Source of the DNA: Halobacteriales archaeon QS_6_71_20
GTDB lineage: Archaea > Halobacteriota > Halobacteria > Halobacteriales > Haloferacaceae
Length of the DNA stretch: 42,416 bases
Direction: 5' to 3'
NCBI GenBank assembly: GCA_003020945.1
Contig: PXRU01000018.1
Span: 1 to 42,416, forward strand
Below, in pieces: positions 9,801 to 16,819 of this stretch. The translations under genes and the position numbers were made by a program. How positions within the stretch are numbered: position 1 is the stretch's first letter; every line of letters starts with the position of its first letter. The notes beneath the pieces were generated by a model. It made no database searches, had not been told where the DNA came from, and worked only from the letters and a program-made list of their open reading frames with translations.

Positions 9801-10174
9801 CGTTTCTCGTGTACAGTTCGTCGCTGTACTACTGCTACTGGATCACGTATGGAGACCAGCGACACCACACGCTCGGTGAGATGGCGGTGTTCCCCTGGCC
9901 CGATGAGGAACGGATCGAGAAGTACGAAGAAGAGATACGGATGCTCGCGAATACCCTCTGGAACCGGATGCAGGATAACTTCACCGGCACAAGCTTCCAA
10001 ATGTCGCCTCTCAGAGAGGTAATCGACGACGTCGACTATCTCGTCGGTCAACTGTACGACTTGGACGACGACCAGATCCGGTACGCGATGAACTACCACA
10101 CGGATATCGGCGAGCAGAGCGGACGCGAGGGCGACCCGAACGCGTCGTTGACGTACGAGAGCCTGTTCGAGTAG
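6812..10174 (+). CDS. Fused restriction-modification enzyme (type IIG-like, Eco57I methylase family)
   Basis: The 1120-residue product seems to carry nuclease, methylase and specificity parts in one chain. Near the N-terminus there is a PD-(D/E)XK-like signature: PDF with D84, then E97-N-K99. The N6-adenine methyltransferase motifs are DPACGSGHF at about residues 493-501 (motif I, SAM binding) and NPPYG at 769-773 (motif IV, catalytic). The sequence after about residue 900 would be the target recognition and C-terminal helical part. Restriction of foreign DNA with self-methylation is inferred from the family. Base composition is clearly lower in GC than in the genes on both sides and the codons are less biased, so recent transfer is likely. 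No separate S, R or helicase gene accompanies it. An exact 100-bp repeat lies at residues about 664-697 and 908-941. It could alternatively be a methylase-only phage-defence protein if the N-terminal motif is not active. Confidence 0.88.
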   Translation: MTGIAGDVEDVLRSFVRSLSSALDDPHKLERVLRGDEKVTSSEVGQRPETFTENNLIFPLLEACGLDHNEQPYGEKGSQVVWPDFELLLNEPKVIGENKSLNNIDEGLSELRDYLDRKSIGADYGILTDGFDWTLTKIELGGDVTEYPEISGIDLRPTIIELARQEGVIGSTDTTETDSNETVEEFASTYECEEFVELVTETAPRTIRDERKRDVDEFFELYIELLFGESDEHDYDTSLMDDIRSPDEATETEERLFAVTLVNRLLFIKFLESRDVLNDGFLKARVEQYQGSQSIIAGNLYETQIKPIFYKLFNTDEPDREPKFRQEGGGVEWAKSVPYLNGGLFRENVPDESDYTVNDRILPTVVSDLIEGSQLSLSSDGFDPALLGSVFEKTINYIEQDRDQKDLGAYYTPNDVTELINSEAIDPKAKEILVDTFASTVTSDDEEERIVRSSMEEMDLSEILRDVEEGKGWFGSSSAAEAAVDELTELKVIDPACGSGHFLTSAMDEIVRIQVSLLRGLNRGDDPSPEETYQLKRELALNTIYGVDVDRVATEIAKLRVWLKIIEGNSWEPEFGPLPNIDVNIAAGNSLIGLPVKGTVESASIWSDDVSELAEKRRAYKFDREGSTEEIEALMEEIRLEFDKAYLERYNTPVETELADVETFDEIYEGIDAATLYPTLKSVKIQRADDAALTDKHGGESNVKDLVAEELRSLLEDGFVFDEFTRLPLQYDLDRTLGRPFHWPVEFPEVAREGAGTEQSIHFDIVLGNPPYGDLLNDNEKLFTSTYRTSSIGEISAQFVERQFQLLAEDGYFGNITTLRLVFQSNYDEFHDLLRENLSPTRISCFGLRGRTGVFANALIRVGVFSGKKSTEDRGEILTSDLVLFTENNRPQRFENIELSSTRDLVLRDEIYEGIDAATLYPTLKSVKIQRADDAALTDKHTQIEDVFERKSPKTTDYPVILTESGGYWMNPMIEALTDKAGHRYLYFGTELEQQTAFLVYSSSLYYCYWITYGDQRHHTLGEMAVFPWPDEERIEKYEEEIRMLANTLWNRMQDNFTGTSFQMSPLREVIDDVDYLVGQLYDLDDDQIRYAMNYHTDIGEQSGREGDPNASLTYESLFE
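8803..8902 (+). repeat. 100-bp direct repeat, copy 1, inside the RM gene
   Basis: This copy is identical base for base to 9535-9634. It encodes the peptide that begins DEIYEGIDAATLYPTLKSVK and ends ALTDKH. It lies between methylase motif I and motif IV. The flanking bases differ immediately outside both ends. Confidence 0.95.
9535..9634 (+). repeat. 100-bp direct repeat, copy 2, inside the RM gene
   Basis: This is the second exact copy, 732 bases (244 codons) downstream of the first and in the same reading frame. It sits where the target recognition domain should begin. Identity at the DNA level, including third codon positions, means the duplication is recent or kept uniform by recombination, unless it is an assembly error. 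Confidence 0.95.
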
Positions 10175-10272
10175 AGCGAGACACGCTCGCCGGTCCGTCG
10201 CTCCGACGCGGTCGCCTACCCTTTGCCCGGGGAACAGTTTCTTGCCCGCGACAGTGTTCCACTCAGATACCG

Positions 10273-11151
10273 ATGGAGGTGAACTGCGAGGGCTGTGCGG
10301 GCTGTTGTCTCGACTGGCGGCCGCTCGGCGCGCCCGACGACCGCGAGCGGGAGGGGCGCTACCGCGCGCTCGACGACGCCTACGACCTCGTCCCGCTCTC
10401 CCGGAAGGAGATACGCGGGTTCCTCGCGGACGGCCTCGGCGACGCGCTCGCCCCCCGGCTGTTCGCCACCGACGGCGACAGCCGCGTCGAGATCGACGGC
10501 CACGCGGTCGCGGCCGTCGACGGCCGGCCGGCGTTCCTCGTCGGCCTCCGGGAGGCGCCCAAGCCCGTCGCCCCCTTCGGCGGCGAGCGCGTCTGGCTCG
10601 ACGCCTGCGCGTTCCTCGACCCCGACACCCTCCAGTGCCGGATCCACGGGGACGACCGCTACCCGGAGCGGTGTCGCACCTACCCCGGCCACAACCTCGA
10701 CCTCGACGCCGACACGGAGTGTGAACGCGTCGAGGTCGTCCACGGCGCACCCGGCGAGCGCCTCGTCGACGACGCGGTGCCCGCGGATCTGCCGCCGCCG
10801 CCGCTCGATCGGGGGTCGCTCGGCTCGACGGTGTTCCTCCACCCGGAGCCGGACGCGCTCGAAGGCGTCGTCGGGCGCCTGGTCGCCGGCGAGGCGACCG
10901 CCGCCGACCGCGCGGAGCTGGTCGCCTGCGCGGCCGCGTCGGCGCCGGGGACGGCCGCGGTGAACGGCGACCGCCGCGAGCGCGCCCGCGAGCGACTGCT
11001 CGCGGCCGACTCCTGGGTCGGCGAGGCGGACGCCGAGTGGCGCGCGGCCGCCGGTTCCCGGGGCGAGCCCGCGACCGACCCCCCTGACCCGGAGCATGTG
11101 GAGGGCGACCGCGGCGCGCCCCCGACCCCCGGCTGGGACGACGCAGCGTGA
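10273..11151 (+). CDS. YkgJ-family cysteine cluster protein
   Basis: The protein opens with the cysteine cluster CEGCAGCC (C5, C8, C11, C12) and has further cysteines in the segments LDACAFL, LQCRIHG and ERCRTYP. This is the pattern of the YkgJ/UPF0153 family, thought to bind zinc or an Fe-S cluster. The C-terminal half is acidic, Ala-rich and poorly conserved. The biochemical role is not known for the family. ATG 10273 begins just before the first Cys. It is the first host-like gene downstream of the low-GC restriction-modification gene, with 98 bases between them, and is followed 43 bases later by an NAD(P)-binding protein gene on the same strand. Confidence 0.85.
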   Translation: MEVNCEGCAGCCLDWRPLGAPDDREREGRYRALDDAYDLVPLSRKEIRGFLADGLGDALAPRLFATDGDSRVEIDGHAVAAVDGRPAFLVGLREAPKPVAPFGGERVWLDACAFLDPDTLQCRIHGDDRYPERCRTYPGHNLDLDADTECERVEVVHGAPGERLVDDAVPADLPPPPLDRGSLGSTVFLHPEPDALEGVVGRLVAGEATAADRAELVACAAASAPGTAAVNGDRRERARERLLAADSWVGEADAEWRAAAGSRGEPATDPPDPEHVEGDRGAPPTPGWDDAA

Positions 11152-11194
11152 GCCGCCGGCCAACTGTTATCGGCGTTCGCGGCAATGGGGAGGT

Positions 11195-12223
11195 ATGCGT
11201 GTTCTCGTCACCGGCGCCACCGGCTTCGTCGGCGGCCGTCTCGTCCCCGCGCTCCTGGAGGCGGGCCACGAGGTGATCGCGCTCGTCCGCGACGCCGGTC
11301 GCTACGACGCCCCCGACGGCGTGCGCGTCCTCGAGGGCGACCTCCTGGCGCCCGACGACGTGCGACTGATCTCCGATCCCGGCGAGACGACCGCCCAGCC
11401 GCTCGGCAGGTGGCTCGCGGCGCTCGACTGCGACGCGGCGTACTACCTCGTCCACTCGATGGGCGAGGACGGCGACTTCGCCGAGGCCGACCGCCGCGCC
11501 GCCGGCGGGTTCGCCGACGCGGCCACCGAAGGCGGGCTCGACCGGGTGGTGTACCTCGGCGGGCTGGGCGACGAGAGCGACGACCTCTCCGAACACCTCC
11601 GCTCGCGCCGGGAGGTCGGGAGCCTGCTCGCCGAGGGGGGGTACGACCTCACGACGCTGCGGGCGGCCGTGATCATCGGCGACGGCTCGGACAGCTTCGC
11701 GATCATCCGCCAGCTGGCCGGCCGACTCCCCCTCATGATCACGCCGCGGTGGGTCCGCACGGAGTGTCAGCCCATCTACGTCGACGACGTGGTCGCGTAT
11801 CTCGTCGGCGTGCTCGACGCCCCGGAGACCGCCGCCGGTATCTACGAGATCGGCGGGCCGGACGTGCTCACCTACGAGGAGCTGCTCCGGGAGACCCGGC
11901 GCGCGCTGGGCGGGCGGCTGTTCGTGGTCCCCGTGCCGGTACTCACGCCGCAGCTCTCCTCGCGATGGGTCCGCCTCGTCACCGACGTACCCGACAGCGT
12001 CGTCAACCCGCTGGTCGACGGGCTCCGCACGCCGGTCGTCGTCTCCGACGGCGACGCGATCCGCGAGCACGTCGACGTGGAACTCACCCCGTTCGAGGCG
12101 GCCGTTCGGACTGCGCTCGACGGCGACGGGGACGTCGACCCGTCCGAAGGGGACGGGGATGAGGAGGGGGCCGACGGAGAGCGGGCGACGGAGCCGGACG
12201 CCGACTCCGAGGTGTCGGCGTGA
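11195..12223 (+). CDS. NAD(P)-binding epimerase/NmrA-like protein (atypical SDR)
   Basis: A Rossmann nucleotide-binding motif GATGFVGG is at residues 7-14. It is followed by the acidic loop, the segment YYLVHSMGEDGDF and the later VYLGGLGDES, typical of the 'NAD(P)H-binding, complex I NDUFA9-like' atypical short-chain dehydrogenases common in haloarchaea. The YxxxK active site of classical SDRs is not obvious, so a catalytic reaction cannot be assigned; some relatives act as structural or redox-sensing proteins. ATG 11195 was chosen because the Rossmann motif follows directly. The C-terminus is a 40-residue acidic tail. The stop overlaps the GTG of the next gene by four bases, implying co-transcription and coupled translation. 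Confidence 0.85.
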   Translation: MRVLVTGATGFVGGRLVPALLEAGHEVIALVRDAGRYDAPDGVRVLEGDLLAPDDVRLISDPGETTAQPLGRWLAALDCDAAYYLVHSMGEDGDFAEADRRAAGGFADAATEGGLDRVVYLGGLGDESDDLSEHLRSRREVGSLLAEGGYDLTTLRAAVIIGDGSDSFAIIRQLAGRLPLMITPRWVRTECQPIYVDDVVAYLVGVLDAPETAAGIYEIGGPDVLTYEELLRETRRALGGRLFVVPVPVLTPQLSSRWVRLVTDVPDSVVNPLVDGLRTPVVVSDGDAIREHVDVELTPFEAAVRTALDGDGDVDPSEGDGDEEGADGERATEPDADSEVSA

Positions 12224-13089
12224 GCGGCCCGACCGCCGACCGGGGCGCGTCCCCGGAGGGCGGGGAGGGGGCCGACCGCGCCGGACGGGGAACCGGTCCC
12301 GCCGGCCGCGGTGCCTCCGGAGAGCCGGCCGACGAGCCCGCGACGCCGGCGTTCGGCGACGCGTGGGTGTACGAGAGCATCGTCGGGGCGCTCCCCGGCG
12401 CCAGCCTCTCGAAGCCCGCGGCGATCGGGCTACAGCTGGCCGTGTTCGAGGTCGCGGTGCTGCTGTTCGCCGAGCTGTACGGGCTGTGGGACGCCGTCCC
12501 GGCGGGCACCGCGGCGGTCGGCGTCGCCGCGGTCGGGAGCTACGTCATGCTCAAGCTCGGCGACGCGAACCGGACGCTTCCCGTCCCGGAGTCGTACTAC
12601 CGACTGCTGTTCGGGTCGAGCATCGAAGTGGTGCTTTCGGTGCTGGCGTTCGTCGCCGTCGTCACCCACCTGTTCGTCACGGACCCGGCGACGCTGGGGG
12701 AGCCGTCGGCGACGGCCCGCCTGCTCCCGTTCGCGGTGCCGGTCGCCGAGGAGACGCTCGTGACCGACCTGTTCGGCGCGGAGCCGCCGTCGCCGGTGGT
12801 CTATCTCGCGTTGCTGCTGCTGTGGGACCTCTGTTACCGGATCGGCACCTCCTGGTGGGCGGCGGTCGTCTCGCTGTACCGCGAGACCCGCCTGTCGGCG
12901 GCGGCCGGGACCGCCCGACGGTTCCGCCGCCTCGACGCGCTCAACGTCGCGTTCGCGGTCACACAGCTCGCGTTGGTCCCGTTCATCGCCGACCGGCCGG
13001 TGCTGCTGGTGGCGATGCTGGGCCACGTCGTCGCCGTCACCGTCGTCTGCGGGACGGCGATCGCGCTGTCGCTGCTCGGCGGCGAGTAG
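12220..13089 (+). CDS. Multi-pass membrane protein of unknown function
   Basis: The GTG start at 12220 overlaps the previous stop by four bases. The first 45 residues are Gly/Pro/Asp-rich and probably disordered. About six hydrophobic segments follow: around IGLQLAVFEVAVLLFAELYG, AAVGVAAVGSYVML, VVLSVLAFVAVVTHLFV, VVYLALLLLWDLCY, VAFAVTQLALVPFI and LLVAMLGHVVAVTVVCG. No catalytic motif is seen. The linked SDR-like protein suggests a joint membrane-associated role, but nothing more specific can be said. It is close to 130 bases upstream of the convergent DUF5786 gene. Confidence 0.75.
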   Translation: MSGPTADRGASPEGGEGADRAGRGTGPAGRGASGEPADEPATPAFGDAWVYESIVGALPGASLSKPAAIGLQLAVFEVAVLLFAELYGLWDAVPAGTAAVGVAAVGSYVMLKLGDANRTLPVPESYYRLLFGSSIEVVLSVLAFVAVVTHLFVTDPATLGEPSATARLLPFAVPVAEETLVTDLFGAEPPSPVVYLALLLLWDLCYRIGTSWWAAVVSLYRETRLSAAAGTARRFRRLDALNVAFAVTQLALVPFIADRPVLLVAMLGHVVAVTVVCGTAIALSLLGGE

Positions 13090-13158
13090 GCGGACCCCGA
13101 ACCGGGAGCCGCTCGAAGCGCCGTCGGCTCCGGCGCCCGACCGCGAGGGCGTCGAGAA

Positions 13159-13329
13159 CTACTCGTCTTTGATGGACTCGAACTGGTCGAGGAGTGCCTC
13201 GGCGGACTCGCCGGCGTCGTACGTGACTCTGCCGCGGTACTCGCTGCGCTCCTCCGGGAAGTCGCCGTCGACACGCGTCTTCCGCTCGCGACGCTCGTGT
13301 TCCGCCTCGTCGTAGGCACCCATCGACAT
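13159..13329 (-). CDS. DUF5786 family small protein
   Basis: This is a 56-residue ORF read from the minus strand. It begins MSMGAYDEAEHERRERKTR and ends ALLDQFESIKDE. Its start motif (MSMGAYDE) and the terminal segment with AEALLDQF match the conserved haloarchaeal DUF5786 family. It is very acidic and has no membrane segment. Function is unknown. The start ATG could be the first or the third codon (both ATG); the first is used here. Upstream the DNA is AT-rich with TATA-like ATATATTG on the minus strand around 13360. The gene is divergent from the DUF5784 gene. Confidence 0.85.
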   Translation of the reverse strand: MSMGAYDEAEHERRERKTRVDGDFPEERSEYRGRVTYDAGESAEALLDQFESIKDE

Positions 13330-13357
13330 GGTATGATATCACATATCAAGTTGTAGC

Positions 13358-13367
13358 CAATATATGT
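13358..13367 (-). promoter_or_regulatory. Putative TATA region upstream of DUF5786 gene
   Basis: An AT-rich patch with overlapping TATA-like hexamers lies in the intergenic space of two divergent genes. Read on the minus strand it would place transcription about 8 bases before the DUF5786 ATG. It could also serve the plus-strand DUF5784 gene with a longer leader. Positional inference only. Confidence 0.35.
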
Positions 13368-13456
13368 ATCGGTCGTTCGTGTGGGTCGGAACCGGCGATC
13401 CGCGTGCGCTCCCCGCCGAGCGGTGGGTTCAAGCGACGCGACCGATCATATCGTGT

Positions 13457-14497
13457 GTGGCGCGTCCCCTCCGTTTCAGATACGCCCCCGGCTCCTGGTC
13501 CGAGGGTCGGGTTCGCGGCGACCTCTACCGGCCGCTCGACTCGAACCTCGGGGCGACGGAGCGCGACCCGTGGTTCGCGCCGCCGGCGGGGTACGAGGCC
13601 CGACGATTCGACATGGACGACGGCAGCCTCGCGCTGTTCTGCTGGACCGACGACGGCGACGGTCCCGCCGGCGTCGGCGGCGGTCCCGGCGGCTACTGGC
13701 TCGGCAACACCGAGACGCCGTCGGCGCTGTGGCGGACCGACAAGCACGCGCTCGACTCGGTCCCGTTCGCGGTCACGCGGTGGGCCGAGCGGGAACTGCT
13801 CGCCGTCCTCCAGGAGGCCGAGCCGTGGCTGGCCGACTTCCCCCATCTCTCGTGGTTCTTCCTCCCCGTGCTCTGCTCGAAGGACGGTGCCGGGACGACC
13901 AGGGCGTTCTTCCGCGAGCACGCGGCGGGGTTCCCCGACGCCGAGCGGTTCGCGGCGCTGGGCTTCTACGAGCAGTTCCTCGCGACCGGCGTGCTCGACA
14001 ACGACCGCGAGGAGCTGGCGAGCAAGCTCGGCACCTCCGAATACCTGGACCTCACCCGGATGACCGCGACGATGGGCGAGTTCGACGCCGCGCGCCTGCT
14101 CGTGAACGCCGGCTACGGGGTCGAGCCGGAGATCGAGGTGTCGACCGACCACGTCATCGACTTCCGCGCGACCCGCGACGACGGCCGTTCGACGCTCGTG
14201 GAGGTGACCCGACCGGTCGCGCCGAACGAGCGCTCGGCCGACACCCCGTCGGCGGCCGTCCGCGACACCGTCCGGATCAAAACCAGCGGTCAGTTGGAGG
14301 CGCACGGCGGCGGCGTCACGCTGTTCGTCGACTGCTCGTCGTTCCCGGACGACGACTGGCTGGCCGTCCGCGGCGAGCGTCCCGAGGTGGGCCACCGGCC
14401 GGCGGTCGTGTTCCGTTCGCGCCCCGACGGCCGGACGGAGGCCTACCGGACGGGGAGCGTCCCGCTGGACCTGGACGCGGCGCTGGAGTGGGTCTGA
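13457..14497 (+). CDS. DUF5784 family protein
   Basis: The preferred start is GTG 13457, giving VARPLRFRYAPGSWSEGRVR, the usual N-terminus I associate with this haloarchaeal family; an in-frame ATG at 13364 adds 31 non-family-like residues. The product is about 346 residues, soluble, with a Trp/Phe-rich middle. A notable segment is D235 (VIDFRATRDDG) followed by E249-V-T251, which is close to a PD-(D/E)XK nuclease core but with Thr where the catalytic Lys is expected. Function is unknown. The gene is divergent from DUF5786 and convergent with DUF5789; such small conserved genes are often kept together in haloarchaea. Confidence 0.82.
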   Translation: MARPLRFRYAPGSWSEGRVRGDLYRPLDSNLGATERDPWFAPPAGYEARRFDMDDGSLALFCWTDDGDGPAGVGGGPGGYWLGNTETPSALWRTDKHALDSVPFAVTRWAERELLAVLQEAEPWLADFPHLSWFFLPVLCSKDGAGTTRAFFREHAAGFPDAERFAALGFYEQFLATGVLDNDREELASKLGTSEYLDLTRMTATMGEFDAARLLVNAGYGVEPEIEVSTDHVIDFRATRDDGRSTLVEVTRPVAPNERSADTPSAAVRDTVRIKTSGQLEAHGGGVTLFVDCSSFPDDDWLAVRGERPEVGHRPAVVFRSRPDGRTEAYRTGSVPLDLDAALEWV

Positions 14498-14557
14498 GCG
14501 CGGAGCGCCGGAGCCGTCCCGAACGGTTGCCGCTCCGAACTCCGGGCGGAGGGCGGG

Positions 14558-14589
14558 TCGCGGGGTATGGTGGTCGCAGGGTATGGCAG
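14558..14589 (+). repeat. Two-copy 16-bp tandem repeat
   Basis: Two consecutive 16-base units (TCGCGGGGTATGGTGG and TCGCAGGGTATGGCAG) lie in the space between the convergent DUF5784 and DUF5789 genes. They differ at three positions. No function is evident. Confidence 0.5.
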
Positions 14590-14616
14590 TCGCGCGGGCG
14601 GCCCGCCGCCGCGCCC

Positions 14617-14901
14617 TCAGAAGGACAGCTGCTCGGGGCCGTCCTCGCCGACGGTCGGCGCGTCGCGGTCGCTGTAGAAGCGCCGACCGACCGCCTCGTG
14701 GCCGACGCCGCCGCGCAGCGTCGTCCGCACGTCGTCGGCGGAGTGGAACGTCTCCGACCCGAGGCGGCCGAGCACCGCGCCGAGCGTCTCGGTTCCGTCC
14801 TGAAGCTCGATGCGACTGTCGCCGTACGCGTCGATGAGTTCGCCGCTCGTCGCCGGATACTCGTGGGCCGCGAGGTCGTCCTCGGTGCCGTTCAGGCGCA
14901 T
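14617..14901 (-). CDS. DUF5789 family small acidic protein
   Basis: This 94-residue minus-strand protein begins MRLNGTEDDLAAHEYPATSG. The segment HEYPATSGELIDAYGDSRIE, followed by a Leu/Gly-rich helix and a 'YSDRDAPT' tail, fits the haloarchaeal DUF5789 family, which resembles the bacterial DUF2795 fold. The family has no known activity; a role in DNA or RNA regulation has been suggested for similar small folds but is not supported here. It is divergent from the PHP gene with 162 bases between starts, where TATA-like sequence is present near 14971-14982. Confidence 0.82.
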   Translation of the reverse strand: MRLNGTEDDLAAHEYPATSGELIDAYGDSRIELQDGTETLGAVLGRLGSETFHSADDVRTTLRGGVGHEAVGRRFYSDRDAPTVGEDGPEQLSF

Positions 14902-15063
14902 CGATCTATCGGAGCCGCCCGAGGTATGTAACGATTGTCCATGTACGACCTTGCAGCGGGGGGTAGTCCTTAACGGACCTTAATGAAATACGAGGCGGCG
15001 TGCTACCACGGAACACGACCGAGGACCGGAACGCCCTTGCTCCCCGGAGTCCCCCGTCCGACA

Positions 15064-15870
15064 ATGGTTGTCGCGGACCTCCACGCCCACACGACCGTCT
15101 CCGACGGGACGTTCACGCTCGACACGCTCGTCGCCGCGGCGGCCCGGGGCGACCTCGACGCCGTTGCCGTCACCGACCACGACCGGGTCCACCCGGAGCT
15201 GGACGCCCCCGTCGTCGAGCGCGACGGCGTGACGGTCGTCCGCGGGATCGAACTCCGCGTCGACACCGGGCCGAACAGCGAGCGGGTCGATCTCCTCGGC
15301 TACGGCGTCGACGACGACCCGGAGCTGCGCGCCGAGTGCGACCGGCTCCGGCGGGACCGGGTCGAGCGCGGCCGCCGGATCGTCCGGCGCGTCGAACGGC
15401 GCCTCGGCGTCGATCTCGACGTCGAACCGCGGGAGGGGCTGGGACGGCCCCACATCGCCCGCGCGATCGACGCCAGCGACGCCGACTACGACTACGCGGA
15501 CGCGTTCGAACGGCTCATCGGGAACGACGGCCCCTGCTACGTCGCCCGCGACGTGACGCCGGTCGAGCGCGGCGTCGACCTGCTGTCGGGGGCGTGTGCC
15601 GCCGTCGGCCTCGCACACCCGTTCCGCTACGACGACCCCGCGGCCGCGCTGGAGCTGTGTGCCGCACACGACCTGGACGCCGTCGAGCGGTTCTACCCGT
15701 ACGCCGTGGGCGTCGACAGCGACCCCGAGCGCGTGGAGGCGTTCGCGGCGGACCACGGCCTCCTGCTCACCGGCGGCACCGACGCCCACGGCGAGCAGCT
15801 GGGCGTCGACGGCCTCGACGCCGCCCGCTGGGCGGCCGTCCGCGAGCGCTTGCCGGAGGCGCGAAATTAA
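15064..15870 (+). CDS. PHP domain metal-dependent phosphoesterase
   Basis: The N-terminus carries the PHP metal-binding motif DLHAHTTVSDG (H7, H9), followed by AVTDHD and GIELRV, and later GLAHPFRYDD and GGTDAHGE. Together these give the His/Asp ligands of a trinuclear metal site. Family members include nucleoside 3',5'-bisphosphate phosphatase and tRNA/RNA 5'-3' trimming enzymes (RNase AM-like), so hydrolysis of phosphoester in nucleotides or short RNA is inferred. ATG 15064 starts right at the motif; an in-frame ATG at 14983 would add 27 unlikely residues. Length of 268 residues is normal. It is followed 26 bases later by the DUF6757 gene. Confidence 0.88.
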   Translation: MVVADLHAHTTVSDGTFTLDTLVAAAARGDLDAVAVTDHDRVHPELDAPVVERDGVTVVRGIELRVDTGPNSERVDLLGYGVDDDPELRAECDRLRRDRVERGRRIVRRVERRLGVDLDVEPREGLGRPHIARAIDASDADYDYADAFERLIGNDGPCYVARDVTPVERGVDLLSGACAAVGLAHPFRYDDPAAALELCAAHDLDAVERFYPYAVGVDSDPERVEAFAADHGLLLTGGTDAHGEQLGVDGLDAARWAAVRERLPEARN

Positions 15871-15896
15871 GTATCGACGAGCGCCTCCGATCGTGT

Positions 15897-16070
15897 ATGC
15901 AGTGCCACTACTGCGACCACGACGCGGCGTACAGTGCCGAGCGTGGCGGCGTCACGGTCGGCCTCTGTGAGCCGCACTTCCGCGACCGCGTCGAGGAACT
16001 CGCCGAAAGCGACGGTCTCGAAGAGCTCCGCAAACAGGTCGACGTGACACAGACCGACCGCGAGTCCTGA
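15897..16070 (+). CDS. DUF6757 family small zinc-binding protein
   Basis: The 57-residue product begins MQCHYCDHDAAYSAERGG and continues VGLCEPHFRDRVEELAES. The CHYC pair plus the CEPH motif form a likely single zinc site, followed by one charged helix. This is the haloarchaeal DUF6757 pattern. Function is unknown. It lies 26 bases after the PHP gene on the same strand and is probably co-transcribed with it. The ATG at 15897 is preferred because it starts just before the first Cys. Confidence 0.82.
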   Translation: MQCHYCDHDAAYSAERGGVTVGLCEPHFRDRVEELAESDGLEELRKQVDVTQTDRES

Positions 16071-16186
16071 GCGCGGCCCCGTCCGCCTCCGCCGTCCGGG
16101 TCCCCGCTCGCCTGGGTGCGTTTCGCTCGCGCTCGTCCACGTCGCCCCGTCCCGTCCCGCCCCGCCGACACGAAGGTCGGTCCCCG

Positions 16187-16714
16187 CTACCACAGCAGGT
16201 CGACGCCGAACACGTACAGCCCGGCCAGCGCCGACTCGAAGACCAGGGTGCCAAGCGCCGACAGCACGACGAACCGCCGGCGGTCCATCCCCGCCAGCCC
16301 CGCGGGCACCGTGAGCATCCCGCGGGTGAAAAGCAGCGCGTTGGAGACGGGGACGACGACCGGTCCCCAGCGGTCGAACCAGCCGTCGAAGCGGTCGAGA
16401 CGCTCCTCGCTCACCCGGAACCAGCGCTTCCGGAGGAGCCACTCCCGACCGCCGCGTCGCGCGACCGTGAACAGGATCGCCTGACCGACGGTCGCGCCCA
16501 GCACCGCGATCCCGATCACGGCGGCGACCGTATCGACCGAGTGGCCGAAGAGGATGAGCGACCCCGGGACGATGAGCTCGCTGGGCATGAAGTACATCAG
16601 CATCGCCCCCTCCAGCACGAACACCGCGAACAGCGCGAGGAGGGCGTACTCGGAGGCCAGAAGCGACTCCAGCCACGCCGGCATCTCGGCGACCTGGAGG
16701 GGCGGAGCCGTCAC
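16187..16714 (-). CDS. DedA family membrane protein (VTT domain)
   Basis: The protein has the DedA/SNARE-associated VTT layout: a first hydrophobic helix (YALLALFAVFVLEGAMLMYF), the conserved MPSELIVPGS segment, a glycine-rich helix with GATVGQAILFTVARRGG, the basic-acidic loop ERLDRFDGWFDRWGPVVVPV and the R-G-M segment (FTRGMLTVPAGLAGM). Relatives are lipid scramblases or undecaprenyl-phosphate flippases; here transport of a lipid carrier across the cell membrane is inferred. The GTG at 16714 is chosen because a TATA-like ATATAT sits at the right distance for a leaderless transcript beginning there; ATG 16684 is the alternative. It is divergent from hemB. Confidence 0.85.
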   Translation of the reverse strand: MTAPPLQVAEMPAWLESLLASEYALLALFAVFVLEGAMLMYFMPSELIVPGSLILFGHSVDTVAAVIGIAVLGATVGQAILFTVARRGGREWLLRKRWFRVSEERLDRFDGWFDRWGPVVVPVSNALLFTRGMLTVPAGLAGMDRRRFVVLSALGTLVFESALAGLYVFGVDLLW

Positions 16715-16737
16715 GGTCGACGGTTGCCCGGCTCCGG

Positions 16738-16743
16738 ATATAT
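16738..16743 (-). promoter_or_regulatory. Putative TATA box for the DedA gene
   Basis: ATATAT in an otherwise GC-rich stretch centres about 26 bases upstream of the GTG at 16714 on the minus strand, as expected for a leaderless archaeal promoter. It decides the start choice for the DedA gene. Confidence 0.5.
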
Positions 16744-16819
16744 CGTTTGTGTGATCCGGCGACCGTCGGGAACGCACGCGAACGCGGGGTTTAGGTTCCG
16801 TCCGGGCCGACAGTCGCAC

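Noticed and set aside
9461-12070. Minus-strand ORF of 869 codons crossing the RM gene end and the two following genes
   Set aside because: Spans three well-supported plus-strand genes with different base compositions and has Arg/Pro-rich low-complexity sequence.
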